From NCBI GenBank assembly GCA_022495005.1, contig JAGYXB010001578.1, positions 372,001 through 436,000 on the forward strand: a stretch of DNA of 64,000 nucleotides. Reading direction: 5' to 3'. A program made the position numbers and the translations under genes. Origin of the DNA: Rhyacophila brunnea (Eukaryota; Arthropoda; Insecta; Trichoptera; Rhyacophilidae). The stretch's first letter is position 1; every line of letters begins with the position of its first letter. This document shows, piece after piece, positions 12,928-24,219 of the stretch. The notes under the pieces were generated by a model that saw only the letters and a program-made list of their open reading frames with translations, was not told where the DNA came from and did no database searches.

Positions 12928-13142
12928 GAGTATCCTTCCACATAACCTTGCCATTTGGAATAGATTTTTTTGAATTAAAACGTGAGTAAACCAATCAAGT
13001 GCTTAGAATTTACTAATACAATTATACGGTGCACGTGAGTAAACCAATCAAGTGCTTGGCTTTTACCAATACAATTATACGGTTGCGTATACACACAAAT
13101 CCTTATCACTCTTACAATAGTAAGGTTATCTGGAGGATACTC
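12928..13142. mobile_element. Small TA-flanked MITE (mariner-like)
   Basis: A 215-bp element with imperfect terminal inverted repeats. The left end is GAGTATCCTTCCACATAACC and the right end, inverted, GAGTATCCTCCAGATAACC. It is flanked on both sides by the dinucleotide TA (12926-12927 and 13143-13144), the target duplicated by Tc1/mariner transposases. It has no coding capacity. The interior is dominated by a 53-bp tandem duplication. Confidence 0.75.
12981..13086 (+). repeat. 53-bp tandem duplication inside the MITE
   Basis: Two adjacent units starting CGTGAGTAAACCAATCAAGT, at 12981 and 13034, with a few substitutions in the middle (CTTAGAATTTACT versus CTTGGCTTTTACC). Both end in AATACAATTATACGGT. 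Confidence 0.9.
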
Positions 13143-14834
13143 TACATTCAATCGAAAAAGAAAAAGTAATTTTACGCAGAAAAGGTAATATTAATCCAAT
13201 GATAAATTAAAACTGAATATTTTCAATATAATATACATTGAATATTAAAAAATATCTGTTGTAGCTAGTAGCTACATACTATATTATTATAGTAGGTTAA
13301 GTTTTTAATATTGGCATAGGTTTATTTGACTAATAATTTTATTAATTAAAAAAAAATAGGTTACTATGTCAATAAAGGATACCGTCAATAATAATTGAAT
13401 AAATTCTACTTTTCTACAAAAACCTATTATTTGACCAACACTTTCCATTGAAGTGGGTAAGTATTACTTAAATCCGTTATTATCGGTTTACCTTGAAATT
13501 GTATAACTCAATTCCTTTTGTGTTTTGTATGCGAAATGCGATTGTCTTATCATTGGAACGTATTAATACACGCGTCTATTGTTTCATAACGAAATTGGTC
13601 CAATTAAAGATTCAATGAAATACAAATTCACGTTTTTCAAGTGGGTGTCCAGTACTTTATACTTAAACGTTTACTGCCGATTGGAAGCCATGTTTAAACC
13701 ATAAACCATAAAACACTATTTGCTGCCTAGATTTTGTATAAACGATTTCATTGACCGATTTAAAGCGAATTACATGTTTTCAATATAAAACAATGTTAGA
13801 AAGCTTTATTATTTTTACTAAGAAAAGGAATACAGAAAGTAAACTATTTATTACATACCAAGATGCTGCATTACATTTTTTTTTGGTTTTGGTACTGATT
13901 GTCGTACACAAAACTTACAGATAGATTTTCAGTAAACAAAATCCTACATTCTTATTTCTTGTATATATTAGTGTTGTATAAAATGTAATTAAACATAACA
14001 CACGTTATTAGTATGTAACGATTGTGTGTTAGCAAACACTGATACCTCAAACCAAAAATGTTGAGAAATCCTGAATCAAATGTATAATATTATTACACTG
14101 AGAATTACAAAGATGGTCATATTGACAGACTTTGGATACATCCTTAGTTACATAGATATTAGACATTATCCACAAGCGAGATTAATGGATAAAACACAAG
14201 CCCGCCAAGCGAAAGTTGTGTGTTTGACTCCTACTTCTTAGTATTATAGTTTATATTATAATATAGTTTAATTTTATTTATAAATAAAAATAAATTAAAA
14301 GTACTACAATTATTAATATATACATAAAATAATTCTATGATACAACAATCTAAATTATAATTGTTGATGAAAGACGATTGTTCTTCTCGACTTCTATTAT
14401 ACCTACATTAGATACGTTTTTCCAAAGCAATAAATCACTAAATATCACAGCTTATTATAAATCTGTATACAAATACAATTATTTGAACTCATATCCTTCT
14501 TGATTTGGTTATTTTAACCTTGAAAATTTAAATTATATATTTCGTTATATTTCAACATTGTCTGAATTGTATTAAAGTTTGATTTACTTCCATCAATTAC
14601 TGTAGAACAAAGAAACGAGAAGTACCTACAAAGTAATTTGGAAAATTAATCGTTATTTGAGTAATTTTGCATTAACACGATTAATATTTTTAAGTCACTA
14701 TAAGTGCAGACTTTTAGTATCGCGTATTGTATATTTTTTGGTCGACTTCAATCCAATGTAAACATGTACAAGGTTTAATTATATTGAAACTGATGTAGTA
14801 CATGTAGACATTTTAAATCCCGCATACTATCTCG
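13143..14834. other. AT-rich spacer, possible decayed SINE head
   Basis: No gene recognised. Around 14170-14225 a GTGTGTTTGACTCCT word preceded by a GATTAATGG-like box weakly resembles a tRNA-derived SINE head, but the match is too short to assign. Confidence 0.5.
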
Positions 14835-15313
14835 CCGAACTAAACGCACTCATTACAAGATACTCGTAAAGCCAGTGCTAACACACGCATAGGAAACCTA
14901 GACATTAACTCTGCGAAATGAACGAGCCCTGAACATTTTTGAAAGAAAAAATCTCCGCCGTATATATCGACCGATCAGGGACGGCACCAATTGGAGGAGA
15001 AGATATAATGCTGAGTTCTACGGGCTGTACGAATATTGCAGCGCAGTTCAGTCAATTAAGATTGGGAGACTGCGTTGGCTAGGTCATATGCACTGTATGA
15101 ATGACAATGAACCGGCAAAGAGAGTGATGTCCAGCAATCTAATAGGGCGTACAAGAAGAGGCAGGCCAAAGATTCGCTGGTTGGATGGAGCTACCAGTGA
15201 CTGCCGTATTCTGGGAGTACCGAATTGGAAAGCGGCCACACTGGATAGGGACTGATGGAGGGAGCTGTTGGAGGAGGCCAAGACCTACAGCGGGTTGTCG
15301 CGCCCCTGATGAT
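14835..15313 (+). mobile_element. RTE-clade retrotransposon 3' end with GATGAT tail
   Basis: The plus strand reads nearly continuously as the C-terminus of an RTE reverse transcriptase. The visible blocks are a KPVLTHA-x-ETWTLT block, NIFERKNLRRIYRPIRDGT and IGRLRWLGHM. They are followed by RTRRGRPKIRWLDG, VPNWKAATLDRD, WRELLEEAKTYSGL and a stop. The transcript end is a TGATGATGATGATG tail at about 15307. Only a few stops interrupt it (one in the first block, one after LDRD), so it is younger than the copy at 9590. The catalytic core is absent. A shorter minus-strand copy of the same 3' end lies at 7347-7415. Confidence 0.87.
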
Positions 15314-15651
15314 GATGATGTAGTACATAGTTAAGCAGGAAAAATAACCCTTATGCCTCATTTGTTATCAGTTAACCTAGCAATATATCGCATGTAGATT
15401 AAAAGTATGTATCCTAACCAGAGTGACCAACTTTCGTTTATAAAATATGCCAGACAAGGTAAAAATAGAAGTATATTAATTTGACATGTAAAAATGAATT
15501 TTTGAAATGTCTTCTCTGGTTAATTTATTTATACATCTGTCATCTATATAATATATCAGCATCAGTGGCGTGCACTGACTTTTGATATAGGACATGCTGT
15601 TGAATATATAGCTATCTACTATATTATTATCATCACTTATAAATTGCAGAA
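15314..15651. other. AT-rich spacer with orphan hAT-like end
   Basis: At about 15566 the sequence CAGTGGCGTGCACTGAC looks like a hAT-type terminus, but no partner was found. Otherwise nothing recognised. Confidence 0.45.
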
Positions 15652-16042
15652 CGTTGCTTTGCGGAGATCGGAGCAAGAGCACAGAGCAGTGGGGTTTTAC
15701 CCGGAGCACCGAAAATTTGTAGTGCTCCATTGCTCCAGCTGTTTTTTTTTTTATAAATATTATTATTAAATTTTTATCCTAAAATTAATTCTAAGTGAGA
15801 AAAGGCAGATAATGAAAGACGATTTGCTGACGGAAATTTTGTTTAATATAATTAATTACTAATAAGAATGACGAATAATAAACGTTTGTTTAAAACTACT
15901 TATTTTTTTAACATATACATATAAAACCTATTAAAACATTTTACCCGGAGCACAGCAGACCCTGGAGCGGACATGGAGTAAGTATTAGGTCCCGAAGCGG
16001 AGTTGGAGCGGAGCAACTCAAAAAAGTGTCCGCATCAATCCT
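15652..16042 (+). repeat. GAGC-rich interspersed repeat, copy 1
   Basis: This roughly 390-bp repeat is built from variants of GGAGCAGTGGAGCA at both ends around an AT-rich core. It contains GGGGTTTTACCCGGAGCACC and AAATTTGTAGTGCTCCA near the left end. GGAGCGGAGCAACTCAAAAA sits at the right end. The same words in the same order occur on the minus strand at 32228-32760. It has no coding capacity. Its class is unknown; the shared GTTGGAGC-like ends would fit a non-autonomous DNA element, but no target-site duplication could be fixed. Confidence 0.75.
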
Positions 16043-17444
16043 CTGATAAATTGGTTAATCATAGTGATAGGTATAATATGATTTTACACTTTATTGTTAA
16101 AATATTAAATTTACTACCAAGCTGATAAAGAGAACAGCATCGGGAAGCTAGTCTACTATTAAGTTGATTAAGACATAACCTCATTGAAAAATAACAATAT
16201 AACATAATGCAGTTATTGAAAAAACTAAAAACAATTATAAAATTATATAAGGATATAGATCAATTATGTTTGAGTGCATAATTAAAGCGTTAAAAATTAA
16301 TGTTGTGACCCAGTTATTTCATTCAATCAACAAAGTATAAAATCTAAATTGTATAGGTAATATAATAATTATAATATAAGAACTGGCAATACTGCGCTAT
16401 TTTAAAATTGTGTAGGTTGACATTGCAAAAATAAAGATATAGCTAATTAATTCGCATGTCTAGTAGAGATTTATTTTATTGACATTTAGCAAACAAAAAT
16501 ACAATAAAGATAATAAATTGAAACATAATATTTAATATTTATGATTTTTATGACTTATTATAAACTTTCTCTCAAAACGCTAACCTTCCATATTATGTAT
16601 TATCCTATCATCGTGTGTGCCATCTTTTATTCCCTTTGTCAACGTTTCGGACTCATTACAGATACCGTTCTTAAGATGCAAAGTTAAATTTAATGGGATT
16701 TATATTGGTACACTTGAATATTTGAGTGCCAAAGAATAATAAATAACTGTAAATCTCTAATATTTTACGGAATGTTGAAAGAAACCTTTTTGTATAGAGA
16801 TGAAGCCTAATCATATTATGAAAGAGACCACTAGAACCACAAATGTAATTATCATACAAACTCCGAACACAGTCCAGGATTTTCTTCGTTTTTTTGCATA
16901 CGGCAATGACATTTAGGAAAGTCAAATTAAGATTGCCTTCAGGATTTTTATAGATACTCCAGATTATTGTTATTGAAAAATAATTCCTTTGTTTTAATTA
17001 AAAATGTATTGACTATTATTATAATTAGGTATATAGTACATACAGATTTTTAGTAAAGACGTTGAAGATAATAATATTCTTCTATGTAGTGAGAGACAAA
17101 ATATTAGCTGGAAATGGTTACTAAGGGTAATTGTTAAAGTAGTCAGAATGAAAATAATTTTTAATTAGAGATTCGTTTGTTGCATTTTTTTTGCTGTTTC
17201 TTGTTGGATAAATGCTCTGTATTATTAGTATTACAAGCGTAAATAGTGTTTTTTTTTTTAAATTTAATATTACGAAACTTTAAAAACAGTTAGTCGTCTT
17301 GTTTACGCTACCATGGTTCAAGACATAGAATATTTTTATATCGTATGGATTCAACTACAATATGCTGTAAAATTCTTCTGAAATTTCCTGAAACTCTGTT
17401 TACACGACTTCCTCAAGCTATTATAGTCTTTTCATAGCTCTGCG
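16043..17444. other. AT-rich spacer, nothing recognised
   Basis: No known domain in any frame and no repeat structure that I could pair with another part of the window. Confidence 0.6.
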
Positions 17445-17780
17445 CAGGGATGTCCCGTGGGGGTAAGCAAATTTAGTGTCACTTGGGGGCGCAAATCGAG
17501 GAGAATAGTTTGGTATATATAAATAGGTTATATATAATATATAATAACGAAAATATCTTTCCATTACAAATTCAGCTCACTGGTTGGAAACAAAATGTAT
17601 TAATTAACACAAAGGGTTTAACAGGACTGTATTTTTTGTCGAGCTCGCGATGTTTAGTATACTTCCGTCAACCTTCGACGTCCTTGGTGACCAGAAACGA
17701 GACGTGCAAAAATAGTGTATACAAATGGGGTGGCATCTTGGCGCTGTCCAGGGGGGGCATTTTGTCTATGGACGTCACTG
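17445..17780. mobile_element. hAT-like MITE (CAGTGACGTCCC family), perfect TSD
   Basis: A 336-bp copy of the family at 4150-4600, in the same orientation. It starts CAGGGATGTCCCGTGGGGG and ends GGGGGGCATTTTGTCTATGG then ACGTCACTG. The 8-bp target GCTCTGCG is duplicated exactly at 17437-17444 and 17781-17788. An open frame across it (17483-17830) runs past the element end and has no domain, so it is chance. Confidence 0.92.
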
Positions 17781-18960
17781 GCTCTGCGAGTATCGGTTTA
17801 TTATTTTTTGTATCGTTTGAAAAACTGTAATAATCAATAAGACGTCGTGCTGGTATACATTTTTTTAATTTGTGGATATGTTTATCTAAGTACATATTAT
17901 TTTATTTTAATTTTATTTTGGAATATTGTTTTGTCTTAAAAAATGACGGGATAAAATTAAAGTAAAATATTTTTCACATTGAAATGTACAGAATTAATCA
18001 ATCATTCTGTCATACTTGTTTTCCCGAGAATCAAAAAAGTTTTGATTTCCTAAACACTTTGTTGTTATATGCTTAGATCATAGACCTACTGATTTGTCTA
18101 TGGTAAGCATAATTATTATTGTTGTGTATTAAAATATTATGAGGAGTGAGAAGAAATATATTTCCGATGACGGGGTATAATGTTCAATAAAAAATGCTTA
18201 GAATTTTATTTACATAATTTTTTTGTAGACCATTTAAAAAATTTGACCTACGCGTCAATCAAATTGATCGATAGTTACAGGTTAAATGCTGAGACCTCGC
18301 TTCCGTTGCGGACCATTCTGTGTAGGTAATTAATTTTTATTAGGAATACCGATTAAGTGAATCATGAGGCTGGTTTCAAAGTAACATTTTTGGTTTAATA
18401 ATTAAACTATATTGACCCAAAAAACGCTGTAACGTTATACGCTTTACACTATCTTCCGGATACGTTTCCGTAAATCTCCAGGTCATGGGTTTGAACTCTT
18501 GATCTTATGCAATCACGACGTAAAAGCCACTTTCGTAGAACAAAGAACTAAAATTAATTGAATTTGGATAATGTTAATTAACAATCAAGTGATTAAATAA
18601 TAAAAAAATGTCAGACGTATTAGAATTTAGTACAAACTTTTCATTGAAGGATCATACAAGATTGAAAAATAGAAATTTGAAAATATATTTAAATAATCAT
18701 CATCATCGTGTATGCATATATTAAATTCGGTTTATGTTTTGACTGCCTTTCTATAATATTTATTCATAATATTTTCACGAGAAGAGATTATTAGTTAACC
18801 ACTTAATTATAGTCGTTCTACATCCAAACTGCATGTGGCCTATATGTTTAAGAGTGGATACTCTGTCACTAAATCACCACAGGCGTGAATGAAGTCCGAG
18901 AGTGATTATTAAAATACCTACGCAAAGAGTTATGTTCCATTATATATATTTATCATAATT
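17781..18960. other. AT-rich spacer, nothing firmly recognised
   Basis: No gene. Around 18480-18500 a GGTCATGGGTTTGAACTC word resembles a tRNA B-box region and could be a very old SINE scrap. Confidence 0.5.
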
Positions 18961-19556
18961 CGATCCCAATAAGATCACATGGGCCTCTACATAGTGGAGG
19001 TTTGTATTAACCGATTTTTGTTTTTACGAGAATTGGATGTTAGCCACTTGCTTAAGGCTATAACTCTGTTGAGGCATGGTCTGAAAAGATCGTGGCTAGA
19101 CGATGCGCGGATTGTGCAAATGACGCGTGCCAAACGAAATATAATTTGTCATATAAATCCAACATGCGTCCATTTAATGCTCTGTTTATTGTTCTATTAG
19201 TAACATTAAAAATATATTCATTGAAATATTTTCTTTTTTAAGTAAATGGCTAACGTTTTTTAGTCATCTCTACACGATTTAAGAATAAATACCCCCGTCG
19301 CCATCACGAAACAAATTGACGTGTTCATAGCTCGACTTTCGCTCTCCAATTACCAGCGAGCCCAAAATTTCGTCGCACCTATAGTTGAAAATTATTTGGC
19401 GTTTAACTGAAGTATGCTCTTAACCTATTAGGTCCATACTCTGACTCCAAGCACAAATTGATAATCAATATAATATGTATTTTCCAGTCTAGGATTAGAA
19501 CTTGGGGCCCACGACACTATAAGCCGACGCATGAGCCACTCGGCCATCGTGAGCAT
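18961..19556 (-). mobile_element. tRNA-derived SINE (family 1), interrupted
   Basis: Read on the minus strand, a tRNA(Ser/Leu)-like head (GATGGCCGAGTGGCTCATGC at about 19550-19530, then a degenerate B box near 19500) leads into a body that includes AGAGTATGGACCTAATAGGT. The last part (19060-18961) carries GTGGCTAACATCCAATTCTC, AACCTCCACTATG and GGCCCATGTGATC. The same head-body-tail order is seen at 31245-31472, 52174-52612 and 58887-59095. Between about 19065 and 19420 unrelated sequence splits the body at its TTGCTTAA/TGCTCTTAA point. Transcription would be by RNA polymerase III from the internal A and B boxes. Confidence 0.75.
19066..19420. other. Unidentified insertion within the SINE
   Basis: About 355 bases separate two SINE halves that are adjacent in other copies. 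The insert is richer in G+C in its second half (19290-19375, with CCCCCGTCGCCATCACG). It has no terminal repeats or coding frame that I recognise. Confidence 0.5.
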
Positions 19557-19579
19557 TATATATTATCCTGAAAACTGTT

Positions 19580-19640
19580 TCATCATCGGCATATTATGAA
19601 TCCACTGCTAGGTTATGGCGTATTCAATTTTCATTTCGGT
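19580..19640 (-). mobile_element. RTE 3'-tail scrap, inverted
   Basis: On the minus strand this reads as the last about 55 bases of an RTE element: an A-CCTAGCAGTGGATTCATAAT-like block, then a GCCGATGATG tail. Compare CAGCAGTAGATAGATTCAGG plus the GATGATG tail at 10180-10210. It lies head to head with the plus-strand RTE scrap that follows. Confidence 0.55.
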
Positions 19641-19907
19641 CAAGCGCGTAGTTTTGCCACGTAATAAAAAAATTCTAAGCAGATCAATCGGCTAAACATG
19701 TCGCTTGGCGAGTTGGCAACCGCTGGACAAATACCGTCATACAGTCAAGAGGCATCAACGATCTCAGGGACGCCCTAAAACCTGATTGATAGACGAACTC
19801 ATAAAATTCGATGGGTGTATGTGGCCACAAAGAACTTGGGTCCGAGAAAAGTGAAGGGAGCTAGGGGAGGCATTCATCCGGCAATGGATTGACCCCGGCC
19901 GATGATG
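19641..19907 (+). mobile_element. RTE-clade 3'-end fragment with GATGAT tail
   Basis: The end of a decayed RTE polymerase ORF. The last block reads WRELGEAFIRQWIDPGR-like in translation (the plus strand carries GGAGGCATTCATCCGGCAAT then GGATTGACCCCGGCC) and is followed by GATGATGATGATG. Upstream about 200 bases have CGGCTAAACATGTCGCTTGG, corresponding to the RWAGHVAR-like box. It is heavily mutated. Confidence 0.72.
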
Positions 19908-20439
19908 ATGATGAAGTAAATTTAAAATTTACATGAATGATTATTACCTAAGAAAAATATGTTTAATTGAATCCATTCATTAGAGTATATTTTAGTTTAG
20001 TATTTTAAGATGCTAAGCACGGAATGTTTCTGTGACTTTCAGATTCCTTTAGAGAACGTCGAGGAATAATTAAATAGTATAATATTTTTTTTTGAAAAAA
20101 TAGTTTTCAAATTACCCATGAGAAACCCTACATGACGTCGTTTGTTCATTTGATTCGTATTGCATCACTTATAGCCTGCCACAGAAGTGAGAGAAAGAAA
20201 AGATATGCATCCCTTCGTTTTGAACTGATATGTAATTTTTCCTTACCGTCGCTAAGTAGGCTCTTTGCACAGTAGGAGAAAGGTTTGACGATGAGTGGAT
20301 CAAAAAAAATAAGAACAAAATAAATTGAATAGGTATTTATTTGTGATGGTGATAACGGATGTTGTTGTTTAATTTGTAACGTCTCAGTATTTTCAGCGAA
20401 ATATAATACGTTTATTAAGTTGAAAAATGATAATGCGAT
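19908..20439. other. AT-rich spacer, nothing recognised
   Basis: A 101-codon open frame on the minus strand (20146-20451) crosses the left end of the next transposon and has no recognisable domain. Confidence 0.55.
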
Positions 20440-21036
20440 TATGGATTGCAATTTTTACCGGTTTTTAAAATCCAAAATGCCGGAATTAAAGGTATTAAGA
20501 AAGCACACTCTGTTTACGTCTTTGAAAATGAATTATAAGTTATGTGCTGCTAAAATGAAAATATATTGAGTGAATCCAACAGAGGTGAAAAAATAATAAA
20601 AAAAATTTCATCAAATATATTTATATAAGTGGTCGCGATAAATTATCAAAATATTATTTCGAAATAGAAAACATCCGTGACAAAAATGTTCAATTATTCT
20701 ATAATTATTGATGACTCTACAAGCGTTGAATTTAAGAAGTTTTTCCTGCAGCCGGACTTATTTGCACTTGATGAAATTTGGAGGCCTTTAGTTAAAATTA
20801 TCAATATATTCAAATTATTTGTAAAAAATCACTAGTTCTTCAATTATGATCAATACATATTTTTAAATGCCAACATATAAATGTAGATATGTACGTTTTT
20901 GCTATCCTTAAAGTAATATTTTAAACAGATTTTAATAGCTATAATTATTGACAAGCACCTACTTCTGTTTTTTTAATGTTTAAGTAATAACCAGTATAAC
21001 CAGTATTAACATTTTCATTCGGTATTGCAATCCCTA
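20440..21036. mobile_element. hAT-like element (TAGGGATTGCAATACCGG family), perfect 8-bp TSD
   Basis: A 597-bp element whose left end reads TATGGATTGCAATTTTTACC and whose right end, inverted, reads TAGGGATTGCAATACCGAAT. The target AATGCGAT is duplicated exactly at 20432-20439 and 21037-21044. A younger relative at 45380-45959 has the same ends with better preserved palindromic CCGGTATT sub-terminal repeats. The internal sequence has short fragments that might derive from a transposase, but no frame is long enough to say so. Confidence 0.9.
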
Positions 21037-21044
21037 AATGCGAT

Positions 21045-22049
21045 ATTATGTTTTGGTACTAGATAGTAGATTACAGCTAGGGAACTCAGAAATAATGGGA
21101 ACTGAAATACCTAACGGGTAAGGAGAAGCAAGCAACCGATCTCGAGTAAGGAAGAATACGAGATAAATTTAAACACGTGTCAAGAATACGTCATACGTCG
21201 AATACTGACAATGGCTTTCTGTTTCTGCATTGACGCTCATTTAATATTGGTGCATTACATACACTATCGCACGTCTATAATGCGTTGTTCATTTACGTAG
21301 GGCACTCACACAATCAAAACCACAAAATTTTATTTTAGGTATGGTTCCAATATTGAAGCTCGTTTTGATATAAATAAAAAGGATGTCAAGTTATACACAT
21401 TTATATTTTTATAAAAATCGATGTTTTTTAAAATAAATATAAAAAAATATTTAAATGATCAATTAGTCAAAAATCTATAAGGTAAATATTGAAAACTTAA
21501 TAAACTAAATTTTAATAATAAATATGACCATAAAATATAATGTAATAATAACGTAATTGTTGACATAAATATGTAACAAATTCACAATTTTTTTTTACAA
21601 TTTTTACAGTTTATCTTTGACTTAAAAAAAAAATCTTTTTAATGTTTACAAATACATATTTATTAATTAATACAGTTGAAATTGCAAATTATCAAAAAAG
21701 TGTCTAAAATTGCAAGCTTCGTATTTTTCCGTTAGGTGCCTCTGCTAGCATGAGCATCGCCCTTAAATACCTACAGCCTCAGGTCACGTGATAGTATGTC
21801 ATTGGCTTTGACATTGTAAATTGGTGTAATAATCTTATACTCATAGACTAATACACGTTTCTCATACGTATTCCTGCCAATAGCTACATATCAATAAATT
21901 TATAATAAATACCTACAGCCAGATGTTGTTGGAAAATTATAAAATTTTTGTATAATATACCTAAAATAATGAATTACGAATGTAGGCTTTAAATAATCAC
22001 CTAGGATGAAGCCTTCTTTCTTTTCCTTTTCTCCTTTTTTTTCCTAATA
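21045..22049. other. AT-rich spacer, nothing recognised
   Basis: No domain-bearing frame. A short G+C-richer strip at 21725-21800 (GTGCCTCTGCTAGCATGAGC, then CTCAGGTCACGTG) is unexplained. Confidence 0.55.
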
Positions 22050-22575
22050 TTAAGTGGCGCATGGAGATAACCAGATTGACTCCAGACCATTGGACTTCTC
22101 AGTTCTTAACCGGACACGGTGGGTTTGCCTCCAAGCTCTGTCAGCTTGGCCTAATAGAATCTCCGACTTGCTTATGTGGCGAATCGCAGGATGCCGATCA
22201 CATCCTCTGGGAGTGTCCCCATATGTCGGTTGAAAGGGAAGAGCTTCTCAAGTCGGTCCGACCCTCAGTTGGACCGGTCGGCCATTGCGACTTGGTATCT
22301 ACGAGGGAAAATTTCTCAGCTTTTAAAAAGTTTGCGGCATTATACGGCGAGCGAGAAGGTCTTTTCTCATCGAGAATTGACCGTAATACATTATATGGAA
22401 GTAGGGATCACGCACACTCTAGTGCACGCCAACCAAGGTCTTGGAAAGTTGCTCCTGGGACACTTTCGGCACAAATTTGAACAGCGCCTATCGTTCGTTA
22501 CGCCACGGTATACGTCTGCATAACGGGTGTGGAGACGTGGCGGGTGGTGGAGGGAAAAGCAAGTATTAAGCCTTC
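22050..22575 (+). mobile_element. R1-clade retrotransposon, 3' fragment (second family)
   Basis: A short 5'-truncated insertion carrying only the end of an R1-type ORF2 plus its 3' UTR, which finishes with a GGCGGGTGGTGGAGGG block similar to the end of the 2441-3660 element. G+C content is well above both flanks. The protein end differs enough from the first R1 element (see the CCHC spacing) to indicate a separate family or subfamily. Confidence 0.82.
22061..22480 (+). pseudogene. R1-clade ORF2 C-terminus with CCHC knuckle (truncated)
   Basis: A 139-codon intact frame. It begins with RLTPDHWTSQFLTGHGGF, aligning with RLQPSHWISQFLTGHGNF of the element at 2441. It then shows the zinc knuckle C37-x-C39-x7-H47-x4-C52 in TCLCGESQDADHILWECP and the conserved tail FSAFKKFAALYGER. 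All catalytic domains are missing. The ATG at 22061 is simply the first methionine in the remnant. A second overlapping frame at 22176-22523 is a shadow. Confidence 0.85.
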
Positions 22576-23395
22576 GTCACTGTTATAATTATAGCCTATC
22601 GGAATTATATGTATTATCTGTTCTGTGATAACAGCCTAATTAAAGTTGGACTTGCCTGCTATATAGTAAAAGTCGTGCCTACATCAATACACATGTTTGC
22701 GTATTGTGATCAAAGTATTATTATATTCTGTACTTATCGATAGTATTTATTGTATTATTATATTACGAAATTAGTGGTCGACCTTCGCATGGCGGGGGAT
22801 TAAGACCAAGATAGTGTTTTTTTCTTGCTTTTATTATTTTAATAGATCTATTGAAGCCTTATCAAGAGATTGGTTTCAGCCACCGGTTGTGTATGCTGAT
22901 ACTTTATCCTATCATAATTATCATCTACTCTACTGTAAGTGGTATTAATGCAACATTATGATAATTAGACACGAAATAATTAATCAACAGTCAGTTGGTA
23001 TGCTGGATACTTTTTAGGACATACTGTGCATGCACTGATTTTAATAATGTAACAAAGTAATAAATTATAAAAAAAATAAGTATTTATTGCATATGAGATA
23101 TGTACATGTTTTATAAAATCGTAAAAAAAATACTCTTTTTTCGATTGCCTGTTACTTTGTATGTATATTTAATGATAAATGTACTCAACATTGGGAAAAT
23201 ATAAATAATTACATGAAACATACCATTACCGTCATATAAAATTAAAATCATTATGGTCTATTTTGAAATCTTTATAATATGTAACGCTTAATTCCAATAT
23301 ATATGTACTTAACTTTATTGGCATATCAAAACAATGAATGTAATATAAATTCTTATGGATTTAAGTTTTGTACTATTCCTTTGAGCAAAATTCTT
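22576..23395. other. AT-rich spacer, nothing recognised
   Basis: Plain sequence between the R1 fragment and a hammerhead-like motif. No gene or pairable repeat seen. Confidence 0.55.
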
Positions 23396-23430
23396 CGACC
23401 CGGGTTTCGCCTTTCGGCATCTTCAGGCAC
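23396..23430 (-). other. Hammerhead-ribozyme-like motif (possible Penelope-like remnant), copy A
   Basis: On the minus strand the order is GCCTGAAGATGCC, GAAA, GGCGAAACCCGGGTC. The layout (CUGANGA core strand, short GC stem with tetraloop, GAAAC, then a third stem) matches the hammerhead fold found in Penelope-like retroelements. The core is CUGAAGA rather than the active consensus CUGAUGA, so self-cleavage is doubtful. Similar motifs recur at 46671, 48558, 49418 and 55261. Confidence 0.45.
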
Positions 23431-23628
23431 TATGTGCACTCACTAAAAGGTAAATACATAGTACATAATAGTACAAGAATAAGTTAAAATTTCATCAAGT
23501 ACCCTCGGTCGATAGTATTAATATTTATATGAATGTGCTTTTTTTAAAAATGTGACACTATTTGCAAAGCTGGAAAAAGATTTGTTTGAAAATTTTAGCA
23601 CACATTCTGGCCCCGTGGATAATTCAAA

Positions 23629-24195
23629 TTCAAATTTATTTATTTAAATAGTACAGCGAGCATTACAAATTATATGTTCAAAACGTTCATAATACGATAG
23701 GGAAAAGAAAGAATTAATATTAAAACAGTATTAGAATATAAAAATTATTTCCTATTTTTTTTATTTACTTCAAAAAATATCGTTGTTGGTGTTATTATTA
23801 TACACAATTAAAGAAATTTTAATTAAATAATTTAATACAAGAAAAAAAAGGGAACGTTATTCAACACTACGAAGAATGGCAGAGTTCGAGTTTATACCCC
23901 GTATAAGTCGGAACAAGTATGTAATAAAATATAGATCGCTTCTGACTTTTAGACTACAGTATGTCAGCATACCTAAGAGAAAGTCAGTTGGAAAAAGCCA
24001 CGGATAGTATCCATACAGTTTCAAGTAATGAAGCCTTAAGAATTTCTTTTGAATCCTCTCCACCATAAGACCGTACTTCAACGGATGCGGCGCCCAAACA
24101 ATAGGCCCGTTCTCAAGCCTAATTCGAACTAAGGAATCGCATATAAAGAATTTTAAAAATCGTAACATCCAAAAAGACCAAAATCCATTTTTGAT
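23629..24195 (-). mobile_element. Jockey-like non-LTR retrotransposon, 3' fragment
   Basis: A 5'-truncated copy on the minus strand: a polymerase C-terminus (24195-23857), then a 3' UTR ending near 23629 in an AAATAAATAAATTTGAATTT tail. No target-site duplication was fixed. Confidence 0.7.
23857..24195 (-). pseudogene. Jockey/CR1-type reverse transcriptase C-terminus (truncated)
   Basis: The open frame contains SLVRIRLENGPIVWAPHPLK followed by VERIQKKFLRLHYLKLYGYY and, later, TYCSLKVRSDLYFITYLFRL. This is the standard region after the catalytic palm in Jockey-type polymerases: LVRxxLExGxxVWxP, then IERVQKKFLR, then LxxRR. The frame is open up to a methionine at 24219, but similarity starts only near 24195, so the first residues are flank. 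Palm, endonuclease and ORF1 are absent. Confidence 0.8.
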
Positions 24196-24219
24196 ATTTA
24201 TACATAATATGCAATACAT

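Noticed and set aside
17483..17830. 115-codon plus-strand frame
   Set aside because: It begins inside and runs past the end of a hAT-like MITE, and part of it is the MITE's terminal repeat.
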